Positions 1 through 11,100 of a stretch of 64,000 nucleotides of DNA are shown here, piece after piece. A model generated the notes under the pieces. It did no database searches and was not told where the DNA came from. It worked only from the letters and a program-made list of their open reading frames with translations. The first letter of the stretch is position 1; each line of letters starts with the position of its first letter. The stretch lies in contig CM067536.1 of NCBI GenBank assembly GCA_034509925.1, forward strand, positions 393,501 through 457,500, written 5' to 3'. The stretch comes from Hirudinaria manillensis. Its lineage: Eukaryota; Annelida; Clitellata; Hirudinida; Hirudinidae. Both the position numbers and the translations under genes were made by a program.

Positions 1-921
1 ATAATTTTGGGAATTAGAATGTACTTAAATCCAGCATCCTCCGATTCGATGTCATAGTTTGGCGAGCGTTGTTTACTTTCTGTGTATGCCGAGGCGGGAA
101 GTGCTCCATTTGAATTTGAATCTTGCTCTCGAATAAATATTCAGATTCCAGCTTGTTCTGCTTCCGTACGTGGACCTGGCCGTTTATAATTTTATTTCTT
201 AATTCCTTTTCCACAAAACGCAGAGTTTCAGATTAAGAAGGAAGTCACCATTGAAAATTTAATTTAGAAGAATACGCGGCGTTGTTTTGGTCGCGGTGCA
301 ACGTAGAAATAAACAATCATAAACAGGGTCGGACGTGTGGATAGAGTTATGATATACAATCGATCTAGATTTTTATCGACCCGTTCTTTGCTGGGTTGAC
401 AATTAGTTTTGAGTTGAAATGCTTCCGATGTAAAGATTTCTTCTTAATCGTCAAACAGTGCAAATGCCCATCGGAAGAAGATACGAATATGTTAGCCGAT
501 GTGCCATTAAACAGAAACGAATTCTAGGCAATTATTAGTGTCGTATAACCAGTATAATTATAATTGTAATAGTATGTTTGAACCTGCTTATAGTGCAAGT
601 AATTCTTGCCAATAAAACTTACTGAGAAAAATGCAATTCGACAGCGCGATGTTTACGCAACTTCTGTCGACATTAAATTGTGACAAATTTAAATTTTAAA
701 TATTTATCAAGTACCTGGCGATACTTATTTTGTATATTAGCTGTAATTTTTTTTGTGATTGTTTGCGAATAGTAGTAGTGTTGGCATTAACCATTTTGAA
801 AAGTTAAGAACTTGTATTTATTTTACTTAATACTTTATTCTTCTGTGCGAGAATCGTTTTGATATATTTTGGTATAATCAGGGAAATTCTTCAGTCGTTC
901 AATCGATATTCATTTCTAAAG
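1..921. other. AT-rich 5' flank of the double-Rtf2 gene
   Basis: No convincing coding exon is seen here. A first exon ending in phase 0 is expected for the downstream gene. The only candidate noticed starts at ATG 464 and would read nine codons to a weak GT donor at about 491. It does not resemble the conserved MGCDGG start of RTF2. The short minus-strand ORF at 14-214 has no recognisable content. Confidence 0.4.
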
Positions 922-3906
922 GAAACCCCGACATACAGAGTGGGTTATTGCGCCATGTCTGGAGAACCCCTGAAAGTTCCAGTGGTCGGATGCCAATTGG
1001 GAAGGTGCTTTTTGATTTCTAATCGTTAAGACTTTAACTAATTAAAGTTTAACTAAAGTAATATATTACTAATACTTAACTAACGCTCAACTAATTTCTT
1101 AATTCTAACGATCTCCAGTCATCAAATGTCATGCATGCATGGACGTGTGTTTAACCGTCTTAATTGTTACTAATTGATCGTCTTCAGGATGTACAACAAA
1201 ACCTCTATCAGGAGGCATTTTATGATGAGAATCAGTTTGCACAACAAATCCGACAGAAGATTCTTCCACATCAAGCAAGTGGGAGACGTCAGGAAGTTGA
1301 ATCTGACACCAAATCTGAAACAGAAGTCATTTCTCAGTCATCCAAGGACCTCCCAAGCGCAGTTTATTTGTCCTATCACCAAGCAACCTCTGGACGATGA
1401 TCACAATTTTTCATTTCTTTGGAGTTGTGGCTGCGTCTATTCGAACGAGGGATTGTTGCAAATTAATGGCGTTTGTCCAGCTGTGAGTCGTTCAATGTTA
1501 CGCCGATGGGTAATATTTCTACTGTAGGAAATAGGCAATATATTTATTTGGCAGAGTATTATATTAACTTAGTGGTTTATTCTTTAGTGGTCTGACGACA
1601 ATAACCAAAAGCACGTTTGCGCAGATAAAAAAAATTCAGATAAAACATAAAACCATTACGTTTTCTTCACTGCAAGTGCAAAAAGGGATTCACTTCTAAC
1701 GACATCATTCGAATTTCTCCAACGCGTGAGGAAGAGGAAAAGATGAGGGACAAGATAGAGCAGAAGAAACACGAAAGCGTTCCAGTTTTGGTAATGTTAC
1801 AATAAATCTTACAATAATAATAATATTAATAATAATATTATAATATATTAATATTAATAATATAATAATATTAATAATAATTGTTATTATTATTATTAAT
1901 ATTATTATTATTATGATTACAATTACGACAACAGCAATGATAATGTTATTATTGCACTTTTTATTAATTATTTTTTTTATATATAAAACTTGATCGACTG
2001 AAGGAGGACATCGTGGCTTTCAAGTTGGGCTTCTGTGCCATGTCTGGAGAACCTCTTAAGCCCCCCATAGCTGGTTGTCAGCTGGGAAGGTGGAGTTTTT
2101 GTACATTCCTTCTTTGTAAAGCATTCATTCGTTCGTTCGTTCGTTCATTCGTTCGTTCATTCATTTATGACTTTGTAAACCATTGCAAAGACAGAATAAT
2201 TGATCAGAACCAACTACGGTTGTTGTTATTGTCTTTGGTGCCGCCATCTATTTTAGTTGTTGTTGACGTCTGATGGTTAATCGTTCAGGATGTACAATAG
2301 AAGTTCCATGAGGAAACACTTCAAGAACATAATCAAATTTCCGGAGATGGTAGATAAGAATTTCTCCTACATCAAGCTTCCTTCAGACGTCAAACTGCTC
2401 AACTTGGCCTACAATCCTAAATTCAAAAGAAGAGGTGTACAAACCGATGGTTCCCCGCCTACCCAATTCATTTGTCCGGTGACAAACTTACCGATGGACG
2501 GGGTCAACAAGTTCGCATTCCTGTGGTCCTGCGGTTGTGTCTACTCGAGAGAGGGCCTCAACATCATCAACGGCCTCTGCCCCTACGTAAGTTCAGGGGT
2601 TTCAGGGGCTCAAATTTCGAGACCAGTGTGGTCCATGGCTGAGATTGGGCCTGGATCGACCGAAATAAATGGTTGAAAATTTGGTTAAGAATTCAATGAA
2701 TCTGTGGCTATACTTGAATCAAATTTTTTCCAAATTTGATTATTTCGTAACGGCCATATACGTCCCCCTAACTGCTTGCCGAATTCGGCATTAAATGATG
2801 ACTATTTATTTGTAGTTCCCTTCACTTAACCACAATAGAGACAGACTCGATTGTAAATTTGAATCAATTTATATCAGTGCCACAAAGTATTCACTCCTTA
2901 CGACGTCATACCTTTGGATCCAAGCAAGGAAGAACTGATGGAATTGAGAGGCAAAATAGCGGCCAAAATGCCTTCGATTGTGAGTATTATCGTTCACTTT
3001 TAACCACTTGGTGACGTAGATGGCATTATTGATTGTAAATACCATGATTAATAACAGTTATTTTGATCGTACGATGTAACAAGTTATCAAGATGTCTCCT
3101 AACATTCCAGACTTGGAGATTTGCCGATAATGTCGTAGAATTTGTTAAACTATGGTAAACTTGTTTGTAGTTGGATGTAAAATAACACTTTCATAATTTA
3201 TTATTATTATTATTATTAGTTATACATTGGTTATTATTATTATTGTTGTTATTAAGTCATTTTGTTATTAAATATTTTTATTCACAACAATAAAGACCGC
3301 TCCCCCACCTGGCCAAAGTAGATGTGAGTTTAACGTGAATTTAATTAAGGATTTTTTAATAAATTATGTTAATAGATCGAGTTTTTCATATGGATGCTAA
3401 GTTTTAAGATTTTGATTTTGACCTGACTCCAAATTTACAATCTGATTTAATGTTTAATATAATCTTTAGTTAAGGTTACAATTTATTCAAGATTTTTGTC
3501 GATGTCGATGTGAATTAGGTAATGAATGGCTCAATATGAGATTTCAGAAATATTTATCTTCATAATATTTAGCATTACATTCTGCTACTGCCGCTGAAAT
3601 CTATGGGAACATTGTTACTGGCACTGCATCGAAGATGAAAAGATTAAACTTAAATTTAACTTGCAAAGTTGTTCTTTAGAAATTAACACGATAATATTAA
3701 GACGAATTATCTGAAATATCACGATATTGCTTTTCTTAACAGCTAGAGAACCGTCCATAATTCTCATAACGAGGAACCGTCTTTCCACCACTTCTACTAT
3801 TAGCCAGATCAGCGAGAAGTTCCAGCGACACATGGTCGGCATCATCACCATTATGATTTTGACTATCGTACTGGTTTGCATCATGACCGTCACAGCCCTA
3901 CTATGA
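922..3906 (+). CDS. Double Rtf2-domain protein with a C-terminal membrane anchor
   Basis: Eight exons join in consistent phase: 922-1004, 1188-1482, 1677-1790, 2004-2089, 2289-2586, 2878-2979, 3296-3323 and 3743-3906. The first three encode one Rtf2 module and the next three a second one. Both follow the RTF2 plan: a CAMSGEPLK segment, GCQLGR, QFICP(I/V)T, FLWSCGCVYS and a final CxxC-type pair (CPAC, CPYC), the U-box/RING-like zinc site of the family. The last exon gives a polar stretch and then about 20 hydrophobic residues (VGIITIMILTIVLVCIMTV) with the stop shortly after, as in tail-anchored proteins. Rtf2 proteins normally have one module and a basic, soluble C-tail, so this is a lineage-specific duplicate of the adjacent RTF2. 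The 5' end is uncertain: either an unseen first exon or ATG 955. Two separate genes remain possible. Confidence 0.6.
1801..1916. repeat. AAT/ATT microsatellite in an intron
   Basis: Imperfect AAT then ATT runs lie between the first and second Rtf2 modules. They form a near-palindromic AT tract. Confidence 0.85.
2126..2165. repeat. ATTC/GTTC tetranucleotide repeat
   Basis: Interrupted ATTC and GTTC units lie in the intron directly after the first exon of the second Rtf2 module. Confidence 0.8.
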
Positions 3907-4419
3907 TCGACTGTGGATTTGTTTACTCGAACAGAAAAACAAAGACCTGCTGCCTTTTACGATTATAGTCTCGTGTATAAGTATAGATCGTGCTTTTTGT
4001 TGAGTTGTTGAAATTAAATTGGTATTACTTGAACCTATTCATCTCTCATCGTTAGAAAACTGCAAACTGCCTAACTTTGCGGAAAATCGGAGATTAGCAG
4101 AGGGCAGCGCTAACGATTTTGAATAAAGGTCGTTTACGATTAAACTGGATACTTTTATTAATAAATTAATAAAATTAAATTAATCGGAGCATAAGTCCGC
4201 TCATTAAAATTTTCTAACTTCAATAAGGCGCAAAATTAATCAAATAAATGTAATTAATATGCAATAAATTTTGAGAAATATAGATTTAGTATTTTTTGAA
4301 ACCATGCAGTTCGGCAGTATTTTACATGAAATTTTAATGCTATATTTTTTTACCTAAATTTAATTTCGCCACACTTTGTTTATTAAATTCTCGAATCGCT
4401 ACTGTGTTGTGATCGAAAG
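3907..4419. other. Intergenic spacer between the two Rtf2 genes
   Basis: AT-rich spacer of about 510 bp. It must hold the 3' end of the duplicated gene and the promoter of RTF2. No specific element is recognised. Confidence 0.5.
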
Positions 4420-5775
4420 ATGGGTTGTGACGGAGGCACTATTCCTAAACGAGACGAATTAGTTAGGAAGAAGAAGAAAGAAGAGAAGGTAAATTATTTT
4501 TATTCACCGAATTTCGATTCATGTTGGCTCCTTTGAATTCATGTAGTTTCCGTGACACTTAATTAATCAAGTGTCAAATATCGACATTTCACAGCAAGTC
4601 TCTGTGATGTGATTGAGTAATATTAACTAACGTACTTGTGTAACTGATATGCTATTAATTTTATGGATATTGGATTCCATACTAGAAAATAAGATATACT
4701 AATATTTTTAATTTGCTTTATAAGGCTTCAAAAGAAGACAACAGGAATGTCAAATGGAAGAACTGCGCTATGTCTCATAGCACGTTGGAAAAGCCAATTG
4801 TGGCTTGTGAATTGGGAAGGATCTTCAACAAGGAGGCCATCATAAATTTCTTGATTCAGAAGAAATCCTCACCGGAATCTGTCGACGCCCTTTTCTCGGA
4901 GTACATCAGAAACTTGAGGGACGTCAAGGAGCTGAAGCTGACACCAAACCCTGCCTACAAGGACGAAGTGGAGAAGGCCGGCCAATCGCAGAAGGAGGCC
5001 CAGTTCATCTGCCCGATCACCGGCCTGGAAATGAACGGATGCTATCGTTTCGTATTCCTGTGGTCGTGCGGGTGCGTTTTCTCTGAAAGAGGTCTGAAGC
5101 AGATCAAGGATGGAGTTTGCATTGGGGTAAGTTGTCATGGTGATGCATACCTATAATTATTATCAGTGTCGTTGGTGATATGTTTATGATGACGGTTTTA
5201 TTATCTTTTACAGTGCAGTCAGGCCTATACTGATGAAGATATCATCCCTTTAAATCCTGCAGAAGAAGAGATGGATGGATTGAATGACAAGATGAAGGAG
5301 AGAAGAGCCAAGAATGTTCCGGTAAGTATTATTCCTAATATTCATTACAAACTTAGTTGTTTATTAATTTGAACAAAGTTGATGATGGTTTTATCTATTT
5401 ATTCAGAAAAACAAAAAGAAGAGACAGCAAGTTGAAACCAATGAGACAATCACTACAACAACAACAAGCGAGGAAGGTGCCGAACCCCCCCGTAAAATCG
5501 CAAAATCCGAGAAAGCCTCCGATCCAGCCCTTCCGGGACCGTCTAAACCGACGACCTCTGCCAAGGTCAATCACTCCAAAGCTTCTGCCAGCAGCCAATC
5601 GAAGGCCACCACGAGTCAAGCCAAGGGCAGTTCATTGAAGGACCCCAAATCGTACAAGAGCATACAGGATGACCCCAACGCATCCGAAGTCTACAAGTCT
5701 ATCTTCACCTCTCACCACACCGCCAAGAATCAAGTGAAGGCACATTGGGTCACCTGCAATCCGTTCTATTATTGA
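4420..5775 (+). CDS. RTF2: Replication termination factor 2 homologue
   Basis: Four exons (4420-4488, 4725-5126, 5214-5321, 5407-5775) give 315 residues, close to the size of animal RTF2. The start MGCDGGTIPKRDELV is the family signature. It is followed by KPIVACELGR, QFICPITGLEMNG, FLWSCGCVFSERGL and a CSQAY zinc-site end, then a Lys/Ser/Thr-rich linker. The extreme C terminus (AHWVTCNPFYY) matches the conserved RTF2 end. Known role of the family: it acts at stalled replication forks in the nucleus, interacts with the replisome, and is removed by the proteasome with DDI1/2 so that forks can restart. The zinc module is a variant U-box/RING-like fold. AATAAA follows at about 5869. All splice phases are 0. 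Confidence 0.93.
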
Positions 5776-6192
5776 ACGTGGGTCTTCAGATGGAAGAATT
5801 GCTGAAGGAATTTCATGCAACGAATTTTATTGTTTTTGACGAAATTTGTTTGTATTTTTTTGAGAATTTAATAAAAATATTAGTTAAGGAAGTATTGTTT
5901 TTACTCGTCAATTATTATTATTGTCGTGCATTTTTAAATTAATTTTGCAAATGTGGAGCGAGGTGAACAAATTGAACGACCCTAATTTGCATGGAGCTGG
6001 CATTTGCATAAGCCCTGGGATATCAGCTCGCAATTGAACTGCACAAAGCAATTTGTGTCATTGCATGGGATTACCTATCTTCTTGTCGACTTGTATAAAT
6101 ACAGGTCCAGAATGTGAGGGAATGTTACGGTTGTAAAGTTCTGTCTGTAAGATAGTTTCCATATAATTTTTGTTAGTTATATTATTAAGTCG
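5776..6192. other. Spacer between RTF2 and the GPCR gene
   Basis: Contains the RTF2 3' end with an AATAAA at about 5869 and the 5' region of the GPCR. A TATA-like TATAAATACA lies at about 6094-6103, roughly 100 bp upstream of the first ATG. This is a weak promoter candidate only. Confidence 0.4.
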
Positions 6193-7872
6193 ATGACTCC
6201 TCCTAGATATTCGTTTGGCCACTTATTCGTTGCTATGGCTACAGATATTCTTCCTGCAAACTTCACAATTTCTAGGCAAGATAACTTGGGAAAGAATGCC
6301 CCATCTACCATGAATGAAAGATATCCTTTCGGGGATTTCCCTGGGGACTTCCACTCCTGGTTCCGAGAGAACCAAACGTCGGCTAAAACCAACGGTTTGG
6401 ACTTTTTGAAGATTTCAGACATCATGGAATTTCCCGAGTCTACTTTCAATAGTTACAAATCACGTCTGCAGTTTTCGTTAATATTGATGGCCGCGATATT
6501 CGTCATCGTCGTCATCATTTTTGGAAACACGCTTGTCCTGATAGCAATACTAGTTAATAGGAGATTGAAAGTCATTCAAAACTGGTTGGTGGCTTCCATT
6601 GCCCTCAGTGACCTCTTGATTGGGGTACTGGTTTTGCCCCAGAAGCTAATCAACAATTTATTGGATTATTGGATTTTCAATCAAGTCGCGTGCGATATTT
6701 GGTTGGTTGTTGACGATTTTATGAGATTGGCTATTGTGCTCTGCCTAGTGGTCATGGTTTTTGACAGGTGAGTCAGTGCTATTGAAATATTAATTTTACT
6801 GTTGCTGTATCCTATGATTTTTTATGATTATCAGACATTTAATTTTTATATTTTTATGAGATACTTCACAGTGGTGAAATGCGTTGGTTACGTGCGTATG
6901 AGAAACCGAAAACTGATCTCGATAGTAATCGTTATCGTGTGGATTTTGGCTCTAATTCTGAGCCTCCTTCCTTCTTTAATATGGACGAGGACTCCTGAAT
7001 ACAAGTTAGTGTTTTTAATCCATCCACTCATTTACATATTTGTTCATTTAATAAACTTTGCTTTTAGATTCGGCTTTCCGCTTTGTACAGCCCCTAGAGA
7101 GTCAATTTACGTGTATTACCACTGCCTCGTGTCCTTTTGCTTACCTGTTTTGGTAATGGCAGTGCTGAAAGTTAAAATATTTCTAGCACTGAGGTCGGAG
7201 ACAAACAATAAAGAACTTATGATCTCCATCACCAATGGAAACGAAGAGGTTCTCAAAAAGACAAAGGCCGATAAAAGTGAAGCATCCTTCAAAGATGTAG
7301 GAACGAGCCCAGAATTTGTATATTTTCAAAATAATCAGAATCAAAGCGAAAATGAAAGCCGATGCTTCTATTTGGACTTGCCGATGGAATTAAATTTAGG
7401 AAAAGGATCCGTTGTACAGACCAATCATTTTAAAAAAAGAAACGGTATAGGATTATATGAGATATCCAGCCCTAATTCCTCACTTCAAACCCGTGGAAGA
7501 ACCAAACCATACCCCTCTGGGTTAAGAGTCAAAGGTCGAAATTCTAAGGTCGAAGAGTCTCTGAATCATGATATATTTTCACCTGGGCCTACGGCTTGTG
7601 TACCTCAAATGAATACAAGGACGCCAAAGCTGATCAAAGCGAAGCGAGAAGTTCTAGTTTTAGTAGTGACCGTATTTATTGTTTGTTGGATACCATTTTA
7701 TGTTCTACGATTCTCGCAGATTTATTTCGATCTCCAGCTTCCTCGAGACATATTGGAAGTCATGCTTTGGACGGGGCACTGCAATTCAGCCCTCAACCCT
7801 ATCATCTATTCTTTCTCTAGCAGAGACTTCAAAGTGGCCTTTCAAAGGCTTTTAAATTGTAGATGCCATTAG
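6193..7872 (+). CDS. Rhodopsin-class (biogenic amine type) G protein-coupled receptor
   Basis: Three exons (6193-6767, 6861-7004, 7068-7872) give about 507 residues. Numbering from ATG 6193: N-glycosylation sites NFT at 23 and NQT at 60; TM1 with GN at 111-112; TM2 Asp140 (2.50); Cys167 (3.25); the amine-type Asp174 (3.32); D-R-Y split by the first intron; a long third intracellular loop of about 140 residues; TM6 FIVCWIPF; TM7 WTGHCNSALNPIIY; and a very short tail ending CRCH. Asp3.32, W6.48 and F6.51 point to an aminergic receptor. Odd for that class are His at 7.43 where Tyr normally pairs with Asp3.32, only one TM5 serine, and Lys at 5.58 instead of the activation Tyr. The ligand cannot be named. 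The start could also be ATG 6235. AATAAA lies at about 7924. Confidence 0.85.
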
Positions 7873-8165
7873 ATGTTATTAGAATCTCGTAACGATCTAT
7901 CATTCGGCAATACATATTATATTAATAAAGTACTCTTTGGCTCCATGAATCTGTATCATAGTCGAAACTTCAGCGAAAGTTATGCATTTTTTTAAATGTT
8001 ATATTTATTTCCTCTGAGAAAGACACTGAGGTCATGCAAACATTTACTAAAAGAAGTTGACAATCATTAAATAAGGACGAGATTTCCATCCAAAAACAGA
8101 CGACGAAATTTACAATTTGATCGCTAGGAGAACAACAACTAAATCAGTTATTTATTTATTTATTA
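7873..8165. other. Tail-to-tail 3' spacer
   Basis: Separates the converging GPCR and PDZ-scaffold genes. It holds AATAAA-type signals for the plus-strand gene at about 7924. The AT-rich TTTATTTATTTATT tract at 8150-8165 would serve the minus-strand gene. Confidence 0.5.
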
Positions 8166-11100
8166 TTAGCTTGCAGCTTCAACATCCATCCATCGTTTTG
8201 TTTTGTCGAGAAATGAGGTTTTGATGATTCGCACCGCATCGCCGTGAGTGACATTTTCGAGAGATTGACCATCGACTGATATTAATTTCATGCCAGGCTG
8301 ATAAATTTTTTAATTTTACACATCAATGTTTAAAATTAATTTTTTAGTGATTTTTCAAATGTTTATTTATCTAATGAAATTCATTTAATAAGCAAATTAA
8401 GATCATTGCTCACTTTTAAATTTCCCTCTATGGCTGCTGAGCTTCCCGGAGTTATGTTGTCGATGATGATGTCGGGGCAAACACGACTTTCGATGCCTCC
8501 AGAAATACTCAAACCTGATGAAATTTGTTTAGTCGGTTAGAAAATATACGTTTAATTTAATAAGGAATTAAATGAAATACCTAAATATGGACAGGTTTTG
8601 TCCAATTTAACTTGAATAGCTTTGTTAGGTTTCTCGACGTGTCCAATCGCCAATAGACTTTTTTGTCTCTCGTCAAAAGTTCTTTGTTTAGCCATCGGTC
8701 GCCATTTTGCGTCCGAGTGTTGCTGCCATCCATCGCCTGAAGAGATAGAATTTACCTGGCTTTCGGAGAATGAAGGTGATTTATTTTGATTCAATTGGTG
8801 TTTCCGATCCGTAGATTCGCTTGATGTGCGAGGCATAAAGTTTTGATTTTGGTAAATTGCGTAACTTTGATTTGCAGCCGGTTTTGAATAGAGGGCCGGT
8901 GCTGGATGGACAGGAGAGCCGATCGCGTTTGTCTCTACTGACACTCCAGAATCTGCCGAATCGATGGCTATTGATTTATATATTCCGCCACTGAGGGTAT
9001 TTTCGGACCAACCTTTGTCGATTTTGCTGCCATCTTTCGAAGACCATGTCGAACTGTTGGCCTCTGCTTTGCTGCTTTTTGATTCGATTGGAGGATACGT
9101 TTCCGGTTGACCCAAGGGTTTGCTGACATTTTTATCGCCATCAACCTTAATCCAGCTATCGTCTTGTTTCATTCTATGGTGGACAGAAGGCTCGCTTTTG
9201 ACGGTTAGCTTTGGCATTGATGGTTCGATCTGATCGCTCTGCCAACCTTTGCTAAATAATTTTTCTCTGGTCGATGTCATTTGATTTGACGGCTGTATTG
9301 TTTGTGGCTTCTCCGGATGTGTGAAGTTCTTTGGTCTGCGCTGATTTTTGTTGAATTCGGTCGTTGCGTCGAGAAAATCGTAATGACCGGATTTTGTCGT
9401 TCTGACGCTCGTAGCAGAGGACTGAGAATCAGATCTGGTCGGCGTTGATGGTGGTCTATTATCGATCGGCCGAGGAGACATCGATGACTCCCTTGTAAAA
9501 TGAATGTTTTGATAGACGTGACCTTTGACATTCGACGTTTTTAGTCTCAAGGAGGTTCCAGGAGAAGACAGCTTTGAATATCCTAGGAGGCTGATTTCGT
9601 TCATTTCATCGTCTGATACGACCTCGTCATCGTCGCTCTTCTCCGATTGTTTTTGGTTTGAGTGATGTGTCTTTGTCGTATTCCTCTCCTTTCTTGTTTC
9701 GTCGTTGTTCGCACTCGTGCGGTTGAAGAGAGGTTGTTCTATGGGAGCTGACTGGCTCATGTTTGAGGAAATCGATGATATTGAAGGAGTTTTGGAATGG
9801 TATCGGGGCTGTGCCTTCGGTGATTTACTAACGGTTCTCGAAGGTCTTATTTTTTCTATTTCTGTGGGTTTGGAATAAATTGCTTTACTTTCGTAGTCGT
9901 GCATGTCTGAGTCTTTACTGGTCAAATGTCTCGATGATTTCTTCGAGGAAGTTCTTTGGTATCGGTTATTCATTTCCGAATTTTCATATTTTGACCTCCT
10001 TGTTCTAGGAGATGTTTCACTTTCCACATACGAGGACGTAATATCATCGAGGTTGATTGGAACTCGAAATTTGTCGGAGTTTCTGGAAGCTCCTTTTTTG
10101 AAGAGAACTTCTCTCGATGCGTTGGACAAGTAGACGCTGGAATTTTTGGATCTCGAGGTGGGAGGAACATCCAGGAACGGACCGTAGTTTGGCCACCGGT
10201 TGTCCCTGTAATTCCTGAAACTCAATCGAGGATTATCTTTATATTTTTATAATAAAAAAAAAACCAATGTAATAAAAAATAAATGAGGTATGAAATGCCC
10301 TCGATTACCTGTTCGTTGGTCTTTCATTCGAAGAGTCGAATATGGTCGAAACGGTTTCGAAATCAGAGTATTCGCTCTCCGTGTCATCCCATCGGTCTGG
10401 CGAATCTCGCTCTCTGAGAGACAAGAGTCTTTCTTCGAAGGCTCGAGTCTGAGTTGCATCGAAGTATTCACGGCGTCTGTCTGGACTGTGGCGAGGGTTG
10501 AAGTTGTCTCGTTTGTAGTGCCTTGTGGTACCGTATTCCACGTCGTGGTCGCTTCTCCATCCGCTGGGGTAAGGACGATTGTATCGATATTTTCGGCTTA
10601 TCTCCGAATATCTGTCCCGATCGCTCGGACTGGGACTTCCTCGTTCGTGGTACACTCTACCGTGGCGACTCGAAGCTGACAAATCCGGATTGGAAAGATA
10701 CATCCTGTCTCGGTTTCTTCGAGGGTTTAAACTTGTGTGGCCGCTTCTGTAGGAAAGATCCTCCATGGATTTCCACATTCCAGGATGGGGGAAGTCGGAT
10801 TCGAGGTAGGGTTGGTCGTCAGACCTCCGAGGTATGGCATGGTACTGCGGTATGACTATCGGAAACACCGGATCACGATAACCTTCCGGGGGTATCGGGG
10901 TACTGGAAAGTGAGTGCTTTGAGTCCCTACTTCGATAAAGGTATTGAGATTTTTGGGAATAAGTTTGATTTTGAATGACATCTTCACTCGAGTAATGAGG
11001 CCTGATGCGTGGATAGGGTTGTGGTTCTGATTGTCGGAGTGGAGGGTAAAGTCCTGCATTTTGCATGTTCTGATGTTGGCTTCGTCGGTAAAGCTGTTCA

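Noticed and set aside
3570..3660. Extra exon between the two last exons of the double-Rtf2 gene
   Set aside because: An open, codon-like stretch follows a TTTAG acceptor, but no donor gives the phase needed by the anchor exon.
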